A stretch of 18,445 bases of DNA from VGSZ01 sp044349155 (GTDB taxonomy: Bacteria; Myxococcota; UBA727; VGSZ01). Under the pieces are notes generated by a model that ran no database searches, was not told the DNA's origin, and saw nothing but the letters and a program-made list of their open reading frames with translations. Numbering within the stretch: the first letter of the stretch is position 1; the number at the start of each line of letters is the position of its first letter. Of the stretch, positions 7,315-13,880 are shown piece by piece. Where the stretch lies: assembly GCA_044349155.1 (NCBI GenBank), contig JBIKRQ010000097.1, positions 1 through 18,445 on the forward strand. The letters run 5' to 3'. A program made the translations under genes and the position numbers.

Positions 7315-7335
7315 GCTGCCTCCGGTACGCCTTGA

Positions 7336-7362
7336 GCATCGGGCAAGCAGACCCACACTTGA
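7336..7362 (-). promoter_or_regulatory. Possible sigma-28 (FliA-type) promoter for mcp
   Basis: On the minus strand TCAAGTGT (7362-7355), an 11-nt spacer and CCCGATGC (7343-7336) resemble the FliA consensus TAAAGTTT-N11-GCCGATAA, matching 6 of 8 and 5 of 8 positions with exact spacing and the conserved CGAT core. The predicted start would leave a short leader holding the mcp ribosome site. Assignment is by eye. Confidence 0.35.
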
Positions 7363-7404
7363 GAGGCGCCGAGCGACCGGGAGATCTCCTCAGGCCGGCA
7401 GCGG

Positions 7405-8016
7405 CTACGCGCCTTCCCCGGCTGGGTCTTTGGCGCCGATGCCGCGCAGCAGCATGGTCACAACGCGCTGCAGCCAGGCGGTATCGGCGGGGCGACGCTC
7501 CACCAGCACGCGGTGCAGGATGGTGCCGGCAAACGACAGCAGCACGAGTTCGGCGTCGACGTCGGCGGCCACTTCGCCGCGTGCTTTTGCCTGCTCAAGC
7601 AGGGTGATGGGCACAAGCCGTCCCTGCAGGGGGGCGAGGGTGGCGGCCACGGCTTGCAGGGCGGGGTCGACCTGGGTGGCGAGCATCAAGCGCACGGCCA
7701 ACTGCCCGATCGGCGTCTGCAAGAACGCGGCGAGGGCAGCACCAGCGGCCACGAGGTCGTCGCGCACGGCCCCCTGTGGTGGGAGTGGCGCCGACACTTC
7801 GATCATCGCGATCAACGCATCGCGCACGAGCTCGCCTTTGCCGGGCCAGCGTCGATAGATGCTTGTTTTGTTCACGCCCGCGCGCGCCGCCACGTCGGGG
7901 ATCGTGAGCTGTTCAAAGCCGTGCTCGGCCAACGCCGACAACACGGCCTCAAACACCTTCTGCACAAACGCCATGCCCCGGTCCTGGGCCGGTCCGGGTG
8001 CTTCCGCCGTCGACAT
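7405..8016 (-). CDS. TetR-family transcriptional repressor, 203 aa
   Basis: The N-terminal helix-turn-helix is classical: ALAEHGFEQLTIPDVAAR, then AGVNKTSIYRRWPGKGELV (about 28-64). The C-terminal ligand-binding half (about 80-195) is helical, of normal length, and contains no motif that names the effector. The ATG at 8016 was taken because ggag lies within 9 nt; an ATG at 8031 is possible. The gene is divergent from the exported protein, hydroxylase and esterase set on the plus strand. Two matching dyads in the 115-nt gap are good operator candidates, so it probably represses that set and perhaps itself. The inducer could be a fatty acid, ester or other lipid, judged from the neighbours only. 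mcp follows 90 nt later on the same strand but appears to have its own promoter. Confidence 0.92.
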   Translation of the reverse strand: MSTAEAPGPAQDRGMAFVQKVFEAVLSALAEHGFEQLTIPDVAARAGVNKTSIYRRWPGKGELVRDALIAMIEVSAPLPPQGAVRDDLVAAGAALAAFLQTPIGQLAVRLMLATQVDPALQAVAATLAPLQGRLVPITLLEQAKARGEVAADVDAELVLLSFAGTILHRVLVERRPADTAWLQRVVTMLLRGIGAKDPAGEGA

Positions 8017-8091
8017 GCCTCGCTCCACCATCAGCGCCTTGTAGCGAACGGAAGCCCGCTTGGGGTGCTGCCCGCGCGCGGTTTGAGATCT

Positions 8092-8110
8092 TTGCAACTC
8101 CGAGTTGCAA
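8092..8110. promoter_or_regulatory. Probable TetR operator O1
   Basis: ttgcaactc-c-gagttgcaa is a perfect 19-bp palindrome between the divergent tetR-family gene and the plus-strand cassette. Its right half contains the proposed -35 box. Size and symmetry suit a TetR-family dimer. Confidence 0.65.
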
Positions 8111-8133
8111 TTTCGACGGGCCATCCGCACAAT
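8105..8133 (+). promoter_or_regulatory. Candidate promoter of the plus-strand lipid cassette
   Basis: TTGCAA (8105-8110), a 17-bp spacer and CACAAT (8128-8133) each match 4 of 6 positions of the vegetative consensus. The expected transcription start is near 8140, at the ATG at 8141. Both proposed operators overlap it, which would give direct repression. Confidence 0.4.
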
Positions 8134-8149
8134 GCAACTCATGGTTGCT
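8133..8149. promoter_or_regulatory. Probable TetR operator O2
   Basis: TGCAAC-tcatg-GTTGC repeats the half-sites and the 5-nt spacing of O1, sharing the 8-mer tgcaactc, with its centre exactly 40 bp from that of O1. It spans the likely start codon of the first gene of the cassette. Confidence 0.5.
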
Positions 8150-8698
8150 TTGTCGTTCTGTCTGCTCGCGCTGCTGCCCGCTGGCCCGCCCCTCAGGTCG
8201 AGCGAGTGGGAGCTGGTCAACCCACCGGCCGCCACAGCTGCCGTCAACGCCGCCCTCGACGTGGCGGTGGCCGACTTCAACTTCCTCATGCGCGGCTTTG
8301 CCCGCGAGCAGCTCGCGAAGAGTGTGCTGCCGGTGTCGACCACGGTGATCGTCGACGTCGACGGCCCCGATGTTGGCTTGCACTGGCAAGGGCGGCCCGC
8401 CGTGAGCGGCCCACTCAACACGGTGTTCACCGGCAACCCCGACGGTGCAGGCGATGCCCGCGTGTTGTTCCTGTTCGACGGCACCACCCTCACCCAGCGC
8501 GCCACGCGCGACGAGGGCACGCGCACCACGACGGTGTCGTTGGTGGCCGGCGCGAGCGACACGGGCAACACGGGCAACACGGGCGACACGGGCAACACAC
8601 CCGCGGAACTGGTGGTGGTCACGCGGCTCGAAGCAAAAGCGCTCGCAGCACCGCTCGTGTGGACGCAACGCTTTCGTCTTCGTCGTCGTGGAGGTTGA
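8141..8698 (+). CDS. Small exported protein of unknown function, 185 aa
   Basis: I do not recognise a family. Residues 1-15 (MVALSFCLLALLPAG) look like a signal peptide without a lipobox, so export to the periplasm or beyond is likely. The rest is mixed alpha/beta with strands around TTVIVDVDG and RVLFLFDGTTLTQR, a DTGNTGNTGDTGNT repeat (140-153), and a basic RFRLRRRGG end. Starts are uncertain: ATG 8141 gives the cleanest signal peptide, ATG 8132 adds three residues, and neither has a ribosome site, consistent with a leaderless transcript. It ends one nucleotide before the hydroxylase start, whose ribosome site lies in its last codons, so the two are co-translated. A lipid-binding or accessory role with the downstream enzymes is only a guess. 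Confidence 0.75.
   Translation: MVALSFCLLALLPAGPPLRSSEWELVNPPAATAAVNAALDVAVADFNFLMRGFAREQLAKSVLPVSTTVIVDVDGPDVGLHWQGRPAVSGPLNTVFTGNPDGAGDARVLFLFDGTTLTQRATRDEGTRTTTVSLVAGASDTGNTGNTGDTGNTPAELVVVTRLEAKALAAPLVWTQRFRLRRRGG
8558..8593 (+). repeat. Four 9-nt tandem units
   Basis: Units of gacacgggc/aacacgggc encode (D/N)TG repeats in the exported protein. Copy-number change would keep the frame. Confidence 0.8.
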
Positions 8699-8699
8699 C

Positions 8700-9494
8700 A
8701 TGAACGCAGCAGAACTCGTCTCGTCGTACGTGCAAGCACTCTTGCCGCAAGCCGTGAGCTACTTCGCCGTCGCTGGCCTGTTGTACGTCGTGGTGTGGCG
8801 CGTTTTTGGGGCGCGGTTTGCAGCCCGGCGCATCCAGAAGAAGGCCCGCGTCGACGGTGCGCAGATCAAGCGCGAAGTGCTGCTCACGCTGCTCACGTTG
8901 GCGATTGGCGCCGCAAACGCGATGGTGATCTTGTCGCTGCACGCCTCGGGACACACGCAGCTCTCCGACGACACCAGCCGCTTTCCCGCCTGGCAGATCG
9001 CCCTGAGCTTCGTCGGCCTGCTCGTCTACAACGACGCCTGGTTCTACTGGTGGCACCGGCTGCTGCACCACCCGTTCTTCTTTCGCCACGTCCACGCCGC
9101 CCACCACAAGAGCGTCGATGTGAACCCGTTCTCGTCGTACGCCTTCCACGGCTTTGAGGGCTTCATCCTCGGCGCGGGCGTGCTGCCGCTGTTGGTGTTC
9201 GTGCCGCTGTACCTGCCGGTGGTGGGTGCGTTGCAGGTGGTGGGTTTGGCGAAGAACCTCGAGAGCCACCTGGGCTACGAGTTCATGCCCGCCTGGTACG
9301 CGCGCGTCCCACCATTTCGCTGGTTCACGACGTCGACCTACCACAACCTGCACCACTCCCGGTTCAACGGGAACTACGGACTCACCTTCCGCTTCTGGGA
9401 CAAAGTGTGCGGGACCGAAGTCGCCGACACCGACGCGGTCTTTCTCGCCAGCCGCCCGGGCCCAACGCCGGAGCAACGAAACACGAGCGTTTGA
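8700..9494 (+). CDS. Membrane fatty acid hydroxylase / sterol desaturase family enzyme, 264 aa
   Basis: Integral membrane di-iron oxygenase of the fatty acid hydroxylase superfamily, which hydroxylates or desaturates lipid chains or sterols using O2. The histidine clusters that bind the two irons are all present: HRLLHH (119-124), HVHAAHH (130-136) and HNLHH (215-219), with an extra His190. Hydrophobic segments lie at about 17-36, 59-80, 97-112 and 153-185. Length is typical. A ggagg ribosome site sits about 6 nt upstream of the ATG. It follows the exported protein by 1 nt and precedes the esterase by 52 nt. The substrate cannot be told from sequence: sterol, carotenoid, ornithine-lipid and fatty-acyl hydroxylases share these motifs. 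Confidence 0.92.
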   Translation: MNAAELVSSYVQALLPQAVSYFAVAGLLYVVVWRVFGARFAARRIQKKARVDGAQIKREVLLTLLTLAIGAANAMVILSLHASGHTQLSDDTSRFPAWQIALSFVGLLVYNDAWFYWWHRLLHHPFFFRHVHAAHHKSVDVNPFSSYAFHGFEGFILGAGVLPLLVFVPLYLPVVGALQVVGLAKNLESHLGYEFMPAWYARVPPFRWFTTSTYHNLHHSRFNGNYGLTFRFWDKVCGTEVADTDAVFLASRPGPTPEQRNTSV

Positions 9495-9546
9495 CGGCGC
9501 ACGTCGAGGTGGGCAGCGTGCCTCGGTCACGTTCGCCGAGGCATTC

Positions 9547-10353
9547 ATGGTTGGGTCTGCTGGTTCTCCTCCGATGATGCGTCCCCTGGCGAACGAGCCC
9601 TTTGTCCTGCCTGGCTCCCCGACGACGGTGGTGCTGGCCCACGGCCTCGGCGGCGGCACCTACGAGCTGCAACGGTTGGGCGAAGCGATCCACGCGGCCT
9701 GCGGCTGGACGGTGCGCGCCATCCACCTGCCCGGTCACACCACGCCGTCGACGTTCATGCCGTCGTCGCGCCACGAAGACTGGGTGGCGGCGGTGCACGC
9801 GGCCATCGACGACGCCGTTGCTGCGGCCGGTGCAAGCGGTGCGTGCGTGCACGTCATCGGCTTTTCCACCGGAGCACTCGCCGCCTTGCGCGTCGCCGAA
9901 GAGCGCACGTGGCCTGGTCGCCTGGTGCTGCTGGCACCCCTGGTGCGCGTGTATCGCCCAGCGCTGTTGCCGGTGGCGGCGGAGCAGGTGCTGGCGGCAC
10001 TGCCGATGCTGCACCACGTGCCTCGTCGACCACCACCGCTGCGCGATCGTGAAACCCGCGACGACGTCACCGCCGTGCTGCCGTTTTTCACGATGAACCT
10101 CGACGCCACGCGCAGTGCGGTCGCCTTGAGCAAGCGCACCATGGCCGAGCTTGATCGCGTGACGGTGAAAACGCTGATCGTGCAGGGACGCAACGACACC
10201 GTCGTCGATCCCGCAGGTGCAACGCAGATCGCTGCTGGTCTGAAGGCCCCACACGAGCTGCTGTTCCTTGAGGACTCCGACCACCTCGTCACCCTCGACC
10301 GCAACCGCGACGAGGTCGGCGCCGCCGTGCTGCGGTTCCTGTCAGAGGGCTGA
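9547..10353 (+). CDS. Alpha/beta hydrolase, Est30-like carboxylesterase, 268 aa
   Basis: Serine esterase or lipase of the alpha/beta-hydrolase fold. The oxyanion-hole strand is VVLAHGLGGG (28-37), the nucleophile elbow is GFSTG with Ser107, the acid is Asp217 in GRNDTVVDP, and the base is His246 in SDHLVTLD. The overall pattern, including IHLPGHTTPS and the HEDW motif, resembles Est30-type carboxylesterases and monoacylglycerol lipases. No signal peptide or membrane segment is seen, so it is predicted to be cytoplasmic. The ATG at 9547 has gagg about 6 nt upstream; ATGs at 9574 and 9577 lack a ribosome site. As the third gene of the TetR-controlled set it may hydrolyse the ester made, modified or sensed by its neighbours. 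Confidence 0.92.
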   Translation: MVGSAGSPPMMRPLANEPFVLPGSPTTVVLAHGLGGGTYELQRLGEAIHAACGWTVRAIHLPGHTTPSTFMPSSRHEDWVAAVHAAIDDAVAAAGASGACVHVIGFSTGALAALRVAEERTWPGRLVLLAPLVRVYRPALLPVAAEQVLAALPMLHHVPRRPPPLRDRETRDDVTAVLPFFTMNLDATRSAVALSKRTMAELDRVTVKTLIVQGRNDTVVDPAGATQIAAGLKAPHELLFLEDSDHLVTLDRNRDEVGAAVLRFLSEG

Positions 10354-10364
10354 TGCCCCTGCGC

Positions 10365-10383
10365 GCGTCATCCCGAATGACCT
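10365..10383. repeat. Copy 2 of the 19-nt intergenic repeat
   Basis: Identical to 6021-6039. It lies 11 nt after the esterase stop; the 5-bp dyad could form a small hairpin, but no T-run follows on either strand. Confidence 0.6.
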
Positions 10384-10503
10384 CCTGATCAGGCCCAGGC
10401 GCCTGCCCGATTGGCACAAGCGGACTTCCGGGTCAGCTTCCGGGGCGCGCACCTGCAGCGCGAGGCCCGGGCGCCGACACAAGAGGCGTCTTTCTGAGGT
10501 ATT

Positions 10504-11343
10504 ATGAAGGCTGCGTCATCGGTCGCTTTATCCCTCTTGCTCTCCACACCTGCAGCGGCAGACTGCCTCAATCTTTTGCCTCCAATTGAAGTTCCATTCG
10601 ACGGCGTCACTTTGGCTTCGAATGCGGAGTTGCGGCTTTTAAACACACGTATCGAGCCGATGATGCTCACGTTGCCCGACAGTACATCTCGGATGCTCGA
10701 GGTCGAAAATGACGACCTGGGCGAAGTTGTTGTACTCCCAGACGATCTTCAGCCCCTTCCGGTCGGTGCCTACGAATTCCGTTTCTCGGACACCGCAGGC
10801 ACATTCAGTGTTTTGGAAGCGATCGACGACGTGGCACCGCCGGCGCCGGTCGTCGCTCTCACCCGTGAGTCGACGTTCACGCCTCCGAGCTTGTGGCCAT
10901 TTGAAGAGTGCCCACGTCAGGTCGGCAGCAACGACTTCAATGTCTTTACAGTGGATGGTACAGAGCGAGGAGATGTGGTGATTTTGAATGGTGTCGTGGC
11001 GGCGATTGGCCACGATGGAACCACAGTATTCTCGCAGCCGCGGAGCGACTCCACCGAGAGTTTCGAGCTTCGGTTGCGAGATGCAGCAGGGAATGAGAGC
11101 GAGACAACGATCGCGAATACAGCTGGTGGGTGTGGGTGCGCGGCGGGAGACTCACCCGTTGCACTCTCTTTGGTCGTCCTTGGTCTGGCCACGCGGCGAC
11201 GCCGGACGCGTCGTGGCCAGGTCTCGCGGTCCAAAGATGACAGCGCTCCCCGAACGAGAACCGAAAGCGAACCGCAAGAGAACCGAAACAGCGAACCCGA
11301 AAGAGCGCTGAGGACGTCGACAGCTTTTTCAGCGTCGCCGTGA
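10504..11343 (+). CDS. Exported protein with MYXO-CTERM-like sorting signal and extra tail, 279 aa
   Basis: No family is recognised for the body. Residues 1-20 form a signal peptide (MKAASSVALSLLLSTPAAAD). The middle looks like one or two beta-sandwich modules (FELRLRDAAGNES resembles the end of an Ig-like domain). Residues 209-237 give the MYXO-CTERM pattern: Gly-Cys-Gly-Cys (209-212), a hydrophobic helix (217-229) and RRRRTRR. This signal targets proteins to the myxobacterial cell surface and normally ends the protein. Here 42 more polar residues, rich in Arg, Glu and Ser, follow. Codon use is visibly less GC-rich than in the flanking genes. The ATG at 10504 has gagg 5 nt upstream. It ends 34 nt before the sigma factor gene. 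Confidence 0.8.
   Translation: MKAASSVALSLLLSTPAAADCLNLLPPIEVPFDGVTLASNAELRLLNTRIEPMMLTLPDSTSRMLEVENDDLGEVVVLPDDLQPLPVGAYEFRFSDTAGTFSVLEAIDDVAPPAPVVALTRESTFTPPSLWPFEECPRQVGSNDFNVFTVDGTERGDVVILNGVVAAIGHDGTTVFSQPRSDSTESFELRLRDAAGNESETTIANTAGGCGCAAGDSPVALSLVVLGLATRRRRTRRGQVSRSKDDSAPRTRTESEPQENRNSEPERALRTSTAFSASP
11252..11306 (+). repeat. Imperfect GAACC-type repeat tract before the sigma gene
   Basis: Four to five diverged copies of a gaaccgaaag-like unit, spaced 10-13 nt, encode the polar tail of the MYXO-CTERM-like protein. The GAAC cores resemble ECF -35 elements. Confidence 0.5.
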
Positions 11344-11377
11344 CAACGCTGCAGCAAACCCTGCTAGAAGCGAAGCC

Positions 11378-12091
11378 GTGGTGAAGGACGACCGCAGCGA
11401 CGAAGACCTCATGGCCGCCTACAAGGCTGGCGAGGTTGCTGCGTACCGCGTCCTCGTCGAGCGCCACCACGCCCCCGTCTACCGCTTCTGCCTGCGCGCG
11501 CTGCGTTCGCCCGAAGCTGCCGCCGATGCCGCACAAGAAGTGTTCCTGCGCGTCGTGAAAAACGCCGGCTCGTGGGAGCGCAAGGCGAAGTTCACGACGT
11601 GGCTGTACACGTTGGCGCGCAACTGGTGCATCGACGAGGCCAGAAAAGCCCGCTTCCGCCGCACCGACTCGCTCAACGAAACCATCAGCAAAGATGGCGA
11701 GGGCGAAGAGCGCCTCGACCGCGTCGCCTCCGAGGTGCCGCAGCAAGACCGGCTCGCCGACAACGTCAAGCTCCGCAAGGTGCTCGACACCGCGATCGCC
11801 GAGCTGCCCGACGAGCAACGCGATGTGTTCCTGCTGCGCGAGCAGGGCGGTCTGCAGTTCAAAGACATCGCCGAGCTCACGGGTGTCGGCGAAAACACCG
11901 TCAAATCGCGCATGCGCTACGCGTTGGTGGCGCTGCAGAAGAAGTTGCAGGCGGCGGGTTTTGTCGCGGGTGGTGTGGTGGCTCCCGAGCCCACGCTGCC
12001 GGCCGCAGACGGTGTCGTGTCGCGCGAAGTGCCCCGCGGACCGCCCAATGGCGCGCGCGGTCCACCAGCCGGATCGCCGGTCGAGCGGTAG
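11378..12091 (+). CDS. ECF (RpoE-like) RNA polymerase sigma factor, 237 aa
   Basis: Extracytoplasmic-function sigma-70 factor. Region 2 runs from about 8 to 95, including DAAQEVFLRVVKN (50-62) and the -10-binding helix FTTWLYTLARNWCIDEARK. An acidic linker (about 98-130) joins it to region 4 (about 137-192), with LPDEQRDVFLLREQ and the -35-binding helix-turn-helix FKDIAELTGVGENTVKSRMR. A 45-residue Pro/Gly-rich tail follows, longer than usual for this class. The start is GTG 11378, with a second GTG next to it; the upstream ribosome site is weak (gaag). The downstream membrane protein, 101 nt away, is the likely regulator. GAAC motifs ahead of the gene could be its own autoregulatory promoter. 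Confidence 0.95.
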   Translation: MVKDDRSDEDLMAAYKAGEVAAYRVLVERHHAPVYRFCLRALRSPEAAADAAQEVFLRVVKNAGSWERKAKFTTWLYTLARNWCIDEARKARFRRTDSLNETISKDGEGEERLDRVASEVPQQDRLADNVKLRKVLDTAIAELPDEQRDVFLLREQGGLQFKDIAELTGVGENTVKSRMRYALVALQKKLQAAGFVAGGVVAPEPTLPAADGVVSREVPRGPPNGARGPPAGSPVER

Positions 12092-12192
12092 ACCCACCAG
12101 ATCGAAACCGGCACCGGTCCGTTTCCACTGCTCAAGCGCACTTCACCAGCTGCAGACACCACCCTGCCTTTCAAGGTTTCAGTACCGACCCC

Positions 12193-13686
12193 ATGACCGA
12201 CCCCCGCTCCCCCTCCGACGACGACCTGGTGCTTGCCGCATTCGACGGCAACGCCAACAGCGACGCACGTGCGCCGTTGTCGCCGTCGGTGCAGGCAGAA
12301 ATCGACGGGCTGCGGGCCGTACGCGCGCTGCTCAACGACGACGCGGCGTGGGGCGAACAGAGTGGCGCCGACGTGCCTCCGCCGCACCTGCTCGACGCGA
12401 TTGTGCGCGCCGAGGTGGCAGCCCGCTCCGACGTCGTGCGTCAGGCCATCGCCACGGGTTCGTCTCCGGCACCTGCCCCCTCGGCGTGGCAGCGGTTGTC
12501 GTCGTGGTTGGTGGGCGGCGGTGTGCTGGTGGGTGCTGCGGCAGCCGTGCTGCTCACGGTGCAGCGCGAACCCGCGATCCAGGCCGAAGCCACAGCGGCC
12601 GCTCCCCAGATGGCCCCCACCGCGATCGCCGCCGATGGCGCGCCTGCGCCCGAAGCGCCGGCACCACCGCCTCCTCCACCGCCGGCCGCCCCCGCGGCCG
12701 CCGCGATCGCGGCTCCAGCCGACGGCCCTGCGGAAGCAGCGCCCGACGCCGAGCCCGCCAAAGACACCCTCGGTTTCGCCAACGCCAAGGCCACCGCAGG
12801 GGCAAGAGCCGAAAGCCGCGTCGCCGAGATCGCGGGTGGCGGTCTGGTCGTGGCCGACGAAGCCATGAAGGCCAAAGAAGCCACTGTCGACGGTCTGGCC
12901 CGGCGCGGCGACGTCGGCAGCGCCGTCGGTGGCTTTGCTGGCGCCGACAAAAAGCCCGTCGCCCCCGGCAAAGTCGCGGCGAAAAAGGCCGACGCCTCGA
13001 TGGACAGCATGGAAGCCGAGGCCGACGACGCCTTCGTGGCTCCCGTGTCGAAGTCGGCACCCATGGCCGCCGCGCCTCCCGCTGCTGCGCCCCCGCCCGC
13101 CAAGCCCGCCGAGCCCGCGCCAGCGGCCTCAGCCAACGACGTGCGTCGCTTGTTCCGCGAGCGCATGGCCGAGAAGAAGGCCGAAGCCATCGAAGAGGCC
13201 AAAGGCGCCGCAAAGGCTGCGCCGTCGGCCGAAGGCATGATCCGCGATCGTCAGCTGCAAGAGGCCAACAACACCCTGCTCACCGCCGAGCGCGAACTGG
13301 CGCAGCGCCGCTTTGGCACGGCCCTCGACCTCGCGCTGCGCGCCGAAGCCACGTCGGGCGGAGCGTTGGGGCTTGCTCCGGTCTCCACCCAGGCGCGGGC
13401 CTTGCGGGGGCTGGGGCGGTCAGCGGATGCAGCGCGGTTGGGCAACCGGCTGCTGTCGGCAAACCCCAGCGATCCCCAGCTGATGGCAGGCGTGGTGGCC
13501 GCAGCGGCCGCGGCCTACGACGTGGGCGACCGCCAGTTGTGCCGTCGCCTGAGCCAGCTGGCGCTGCAGAAGCCAAACGCCGACGAGAAGCTGCGCGCCG
13601 AAGCCAAACGCCTGCTGGGCCTTGTGGCGCAGCCCGCCGCCACCCAGCCTGCCGAGGCCGAGGCTGCCGCCCCTGCGAAGCCCTGA
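12193..13686 (+). CDS. Membrane protein with Pro/Ala stalk and TPR-like end, probable anti-sigma partner, 497 aa
   Basis: Position after an ECF sigma gene and topology suggest an anti-sigma or sensor protein. Residues 1-100 are cytoplasmic and helical; DDDLVLAAFDGN and a helix-rich segment resemble the start of anti-sigma domains, but the zinc-finger HxxxCxxC motif is absent. A single membrane span covers about 103-123. The rest would be periplasmic: an Ala/Pro-rich stalk with a run of eight prolines near 158-165, a charged coiled-coil-like helix (316-340), then TPR-like helical hairpins (352-480) such as ELAQRRFGTALDLALRAEA. The start ATG has no clear ribosome site. Alternatives are a periplasmic TPR scaffold unrelated to the sigma factor. 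The TPR part looks like an envelope sensor or protein-binding module. Confidence 0.75.
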   Translation: MTDPRSPSDDDLVLAAFDGNANSDARAPLSPSVQAEIDGLRAVRALLNDDAAWGEQSGADVPPPHLLDAIVRAEVAARSDVVRQAIATGSSPAPAPSAWQRLSSWLVGGGVLVGAAAAVLLTVQREPAIQAEATAAAPQMAPTAIAADGAPAPEAPAPPPPPPPAAPAAAAIAAPADGPAEAAPDAEPAKDTLGFANAKATAGARAESRVAEIAGGGLVVADEAMKAKEATVDGLARRGDVGSAVGGFAGADKKPVAPGKVAAKKADASMDSMEAEADDAFVAPVSKSAPMAAAPPAAAPPPAKPAEPAPAASANDVRRLFRERMAEKKAEAIEEAKGAAKAAPSAEGMIRDRQLQEANNTLLTAERELAQRRFGTALDLALRAEATSGGALGLAPVSTQARALRGLGRSADAARLGNRLLSANPSDPQLMAGVVAAAAAAYDVGDRQLCRRLSQLALQKPNADEKLRAEAKRLLGLVAQPAATQPAEAEAAAPAKP

Positions 13687-13701
13687 GCCCTCAGTGAGGG
13701 C
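13687..13701 (+). terminator. Short dyad after the membrane protein, weak terminator candidate
   Basis: gccctca-g-tgagggc begins immediately after the stop codon and is a perfect dyad. As RNA it gives a 5-bp stem with a 5-nt loop. No T-run follows, so any termination would be inefficient or factor-dependent. Confidence 0.3.
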
Positions 13702-13810
13702 ACGTGAGAGCGGATGCCGTTGACGCCGACGGCCCGGTTCGTCAGACGCTGCCCACCATGAACGATCTGTGACCGACCGCGTCGGCCACACATCGACGCC
13801 CTGCGAGGCG

Positions 13811-13825
13811 GTTGTCGACGACAAC
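13811..13825. promoter_or_regulatory. 15-nt palindrome upstream of bL25 gene
   Basis: gttgtcg-a-cgacaac is perfectly symmetric and lies 55 nt before the bL25 start, where an operator or promoter element could be. No convincing -35/-10 pair was found nearby. Confidence 0.35.
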
Positions 13826-13880
13826 GCGATCCTGCGTTGAACCCCGGCCACCTGCGTCATCGAGGGGAGAGGACACGACC

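Noticed and set aside
8105..8131. TTG start at 8105 for the exported protein
   Set aside because: It lies inside the O1 palindrome and proposed -35 box, and it adds charged residues that spoil the signal peptide.
8558..8593. DTGNTG repeats as a calcium-binding RTX-like motif
   Set aside because: RTX repeats follow GGxGxDxUx; these lack the glycine pair and the spacing, so they are treated as a simple tandem repeat.
8017..8739. N-terminal extension of the TetR protein up to position 8739
   Set aside because: It would run through the operators and the whole divergent exported-protein gene; the helix-turn-helix already lies near the N-terminus from ATG 8016.
11694..13697. 667-codon plus-strand frame across the sigma factor and its partner
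   Set aside because: It crosses the boundary of two well-supported genes in another frame and is an Arg-rich low-complexity product.
13687..13880. Additional small gene between the membrane protein and bL25
   Set aside because: No frame with a start, ribosome site and plausible protein was found; only dyads are visible.
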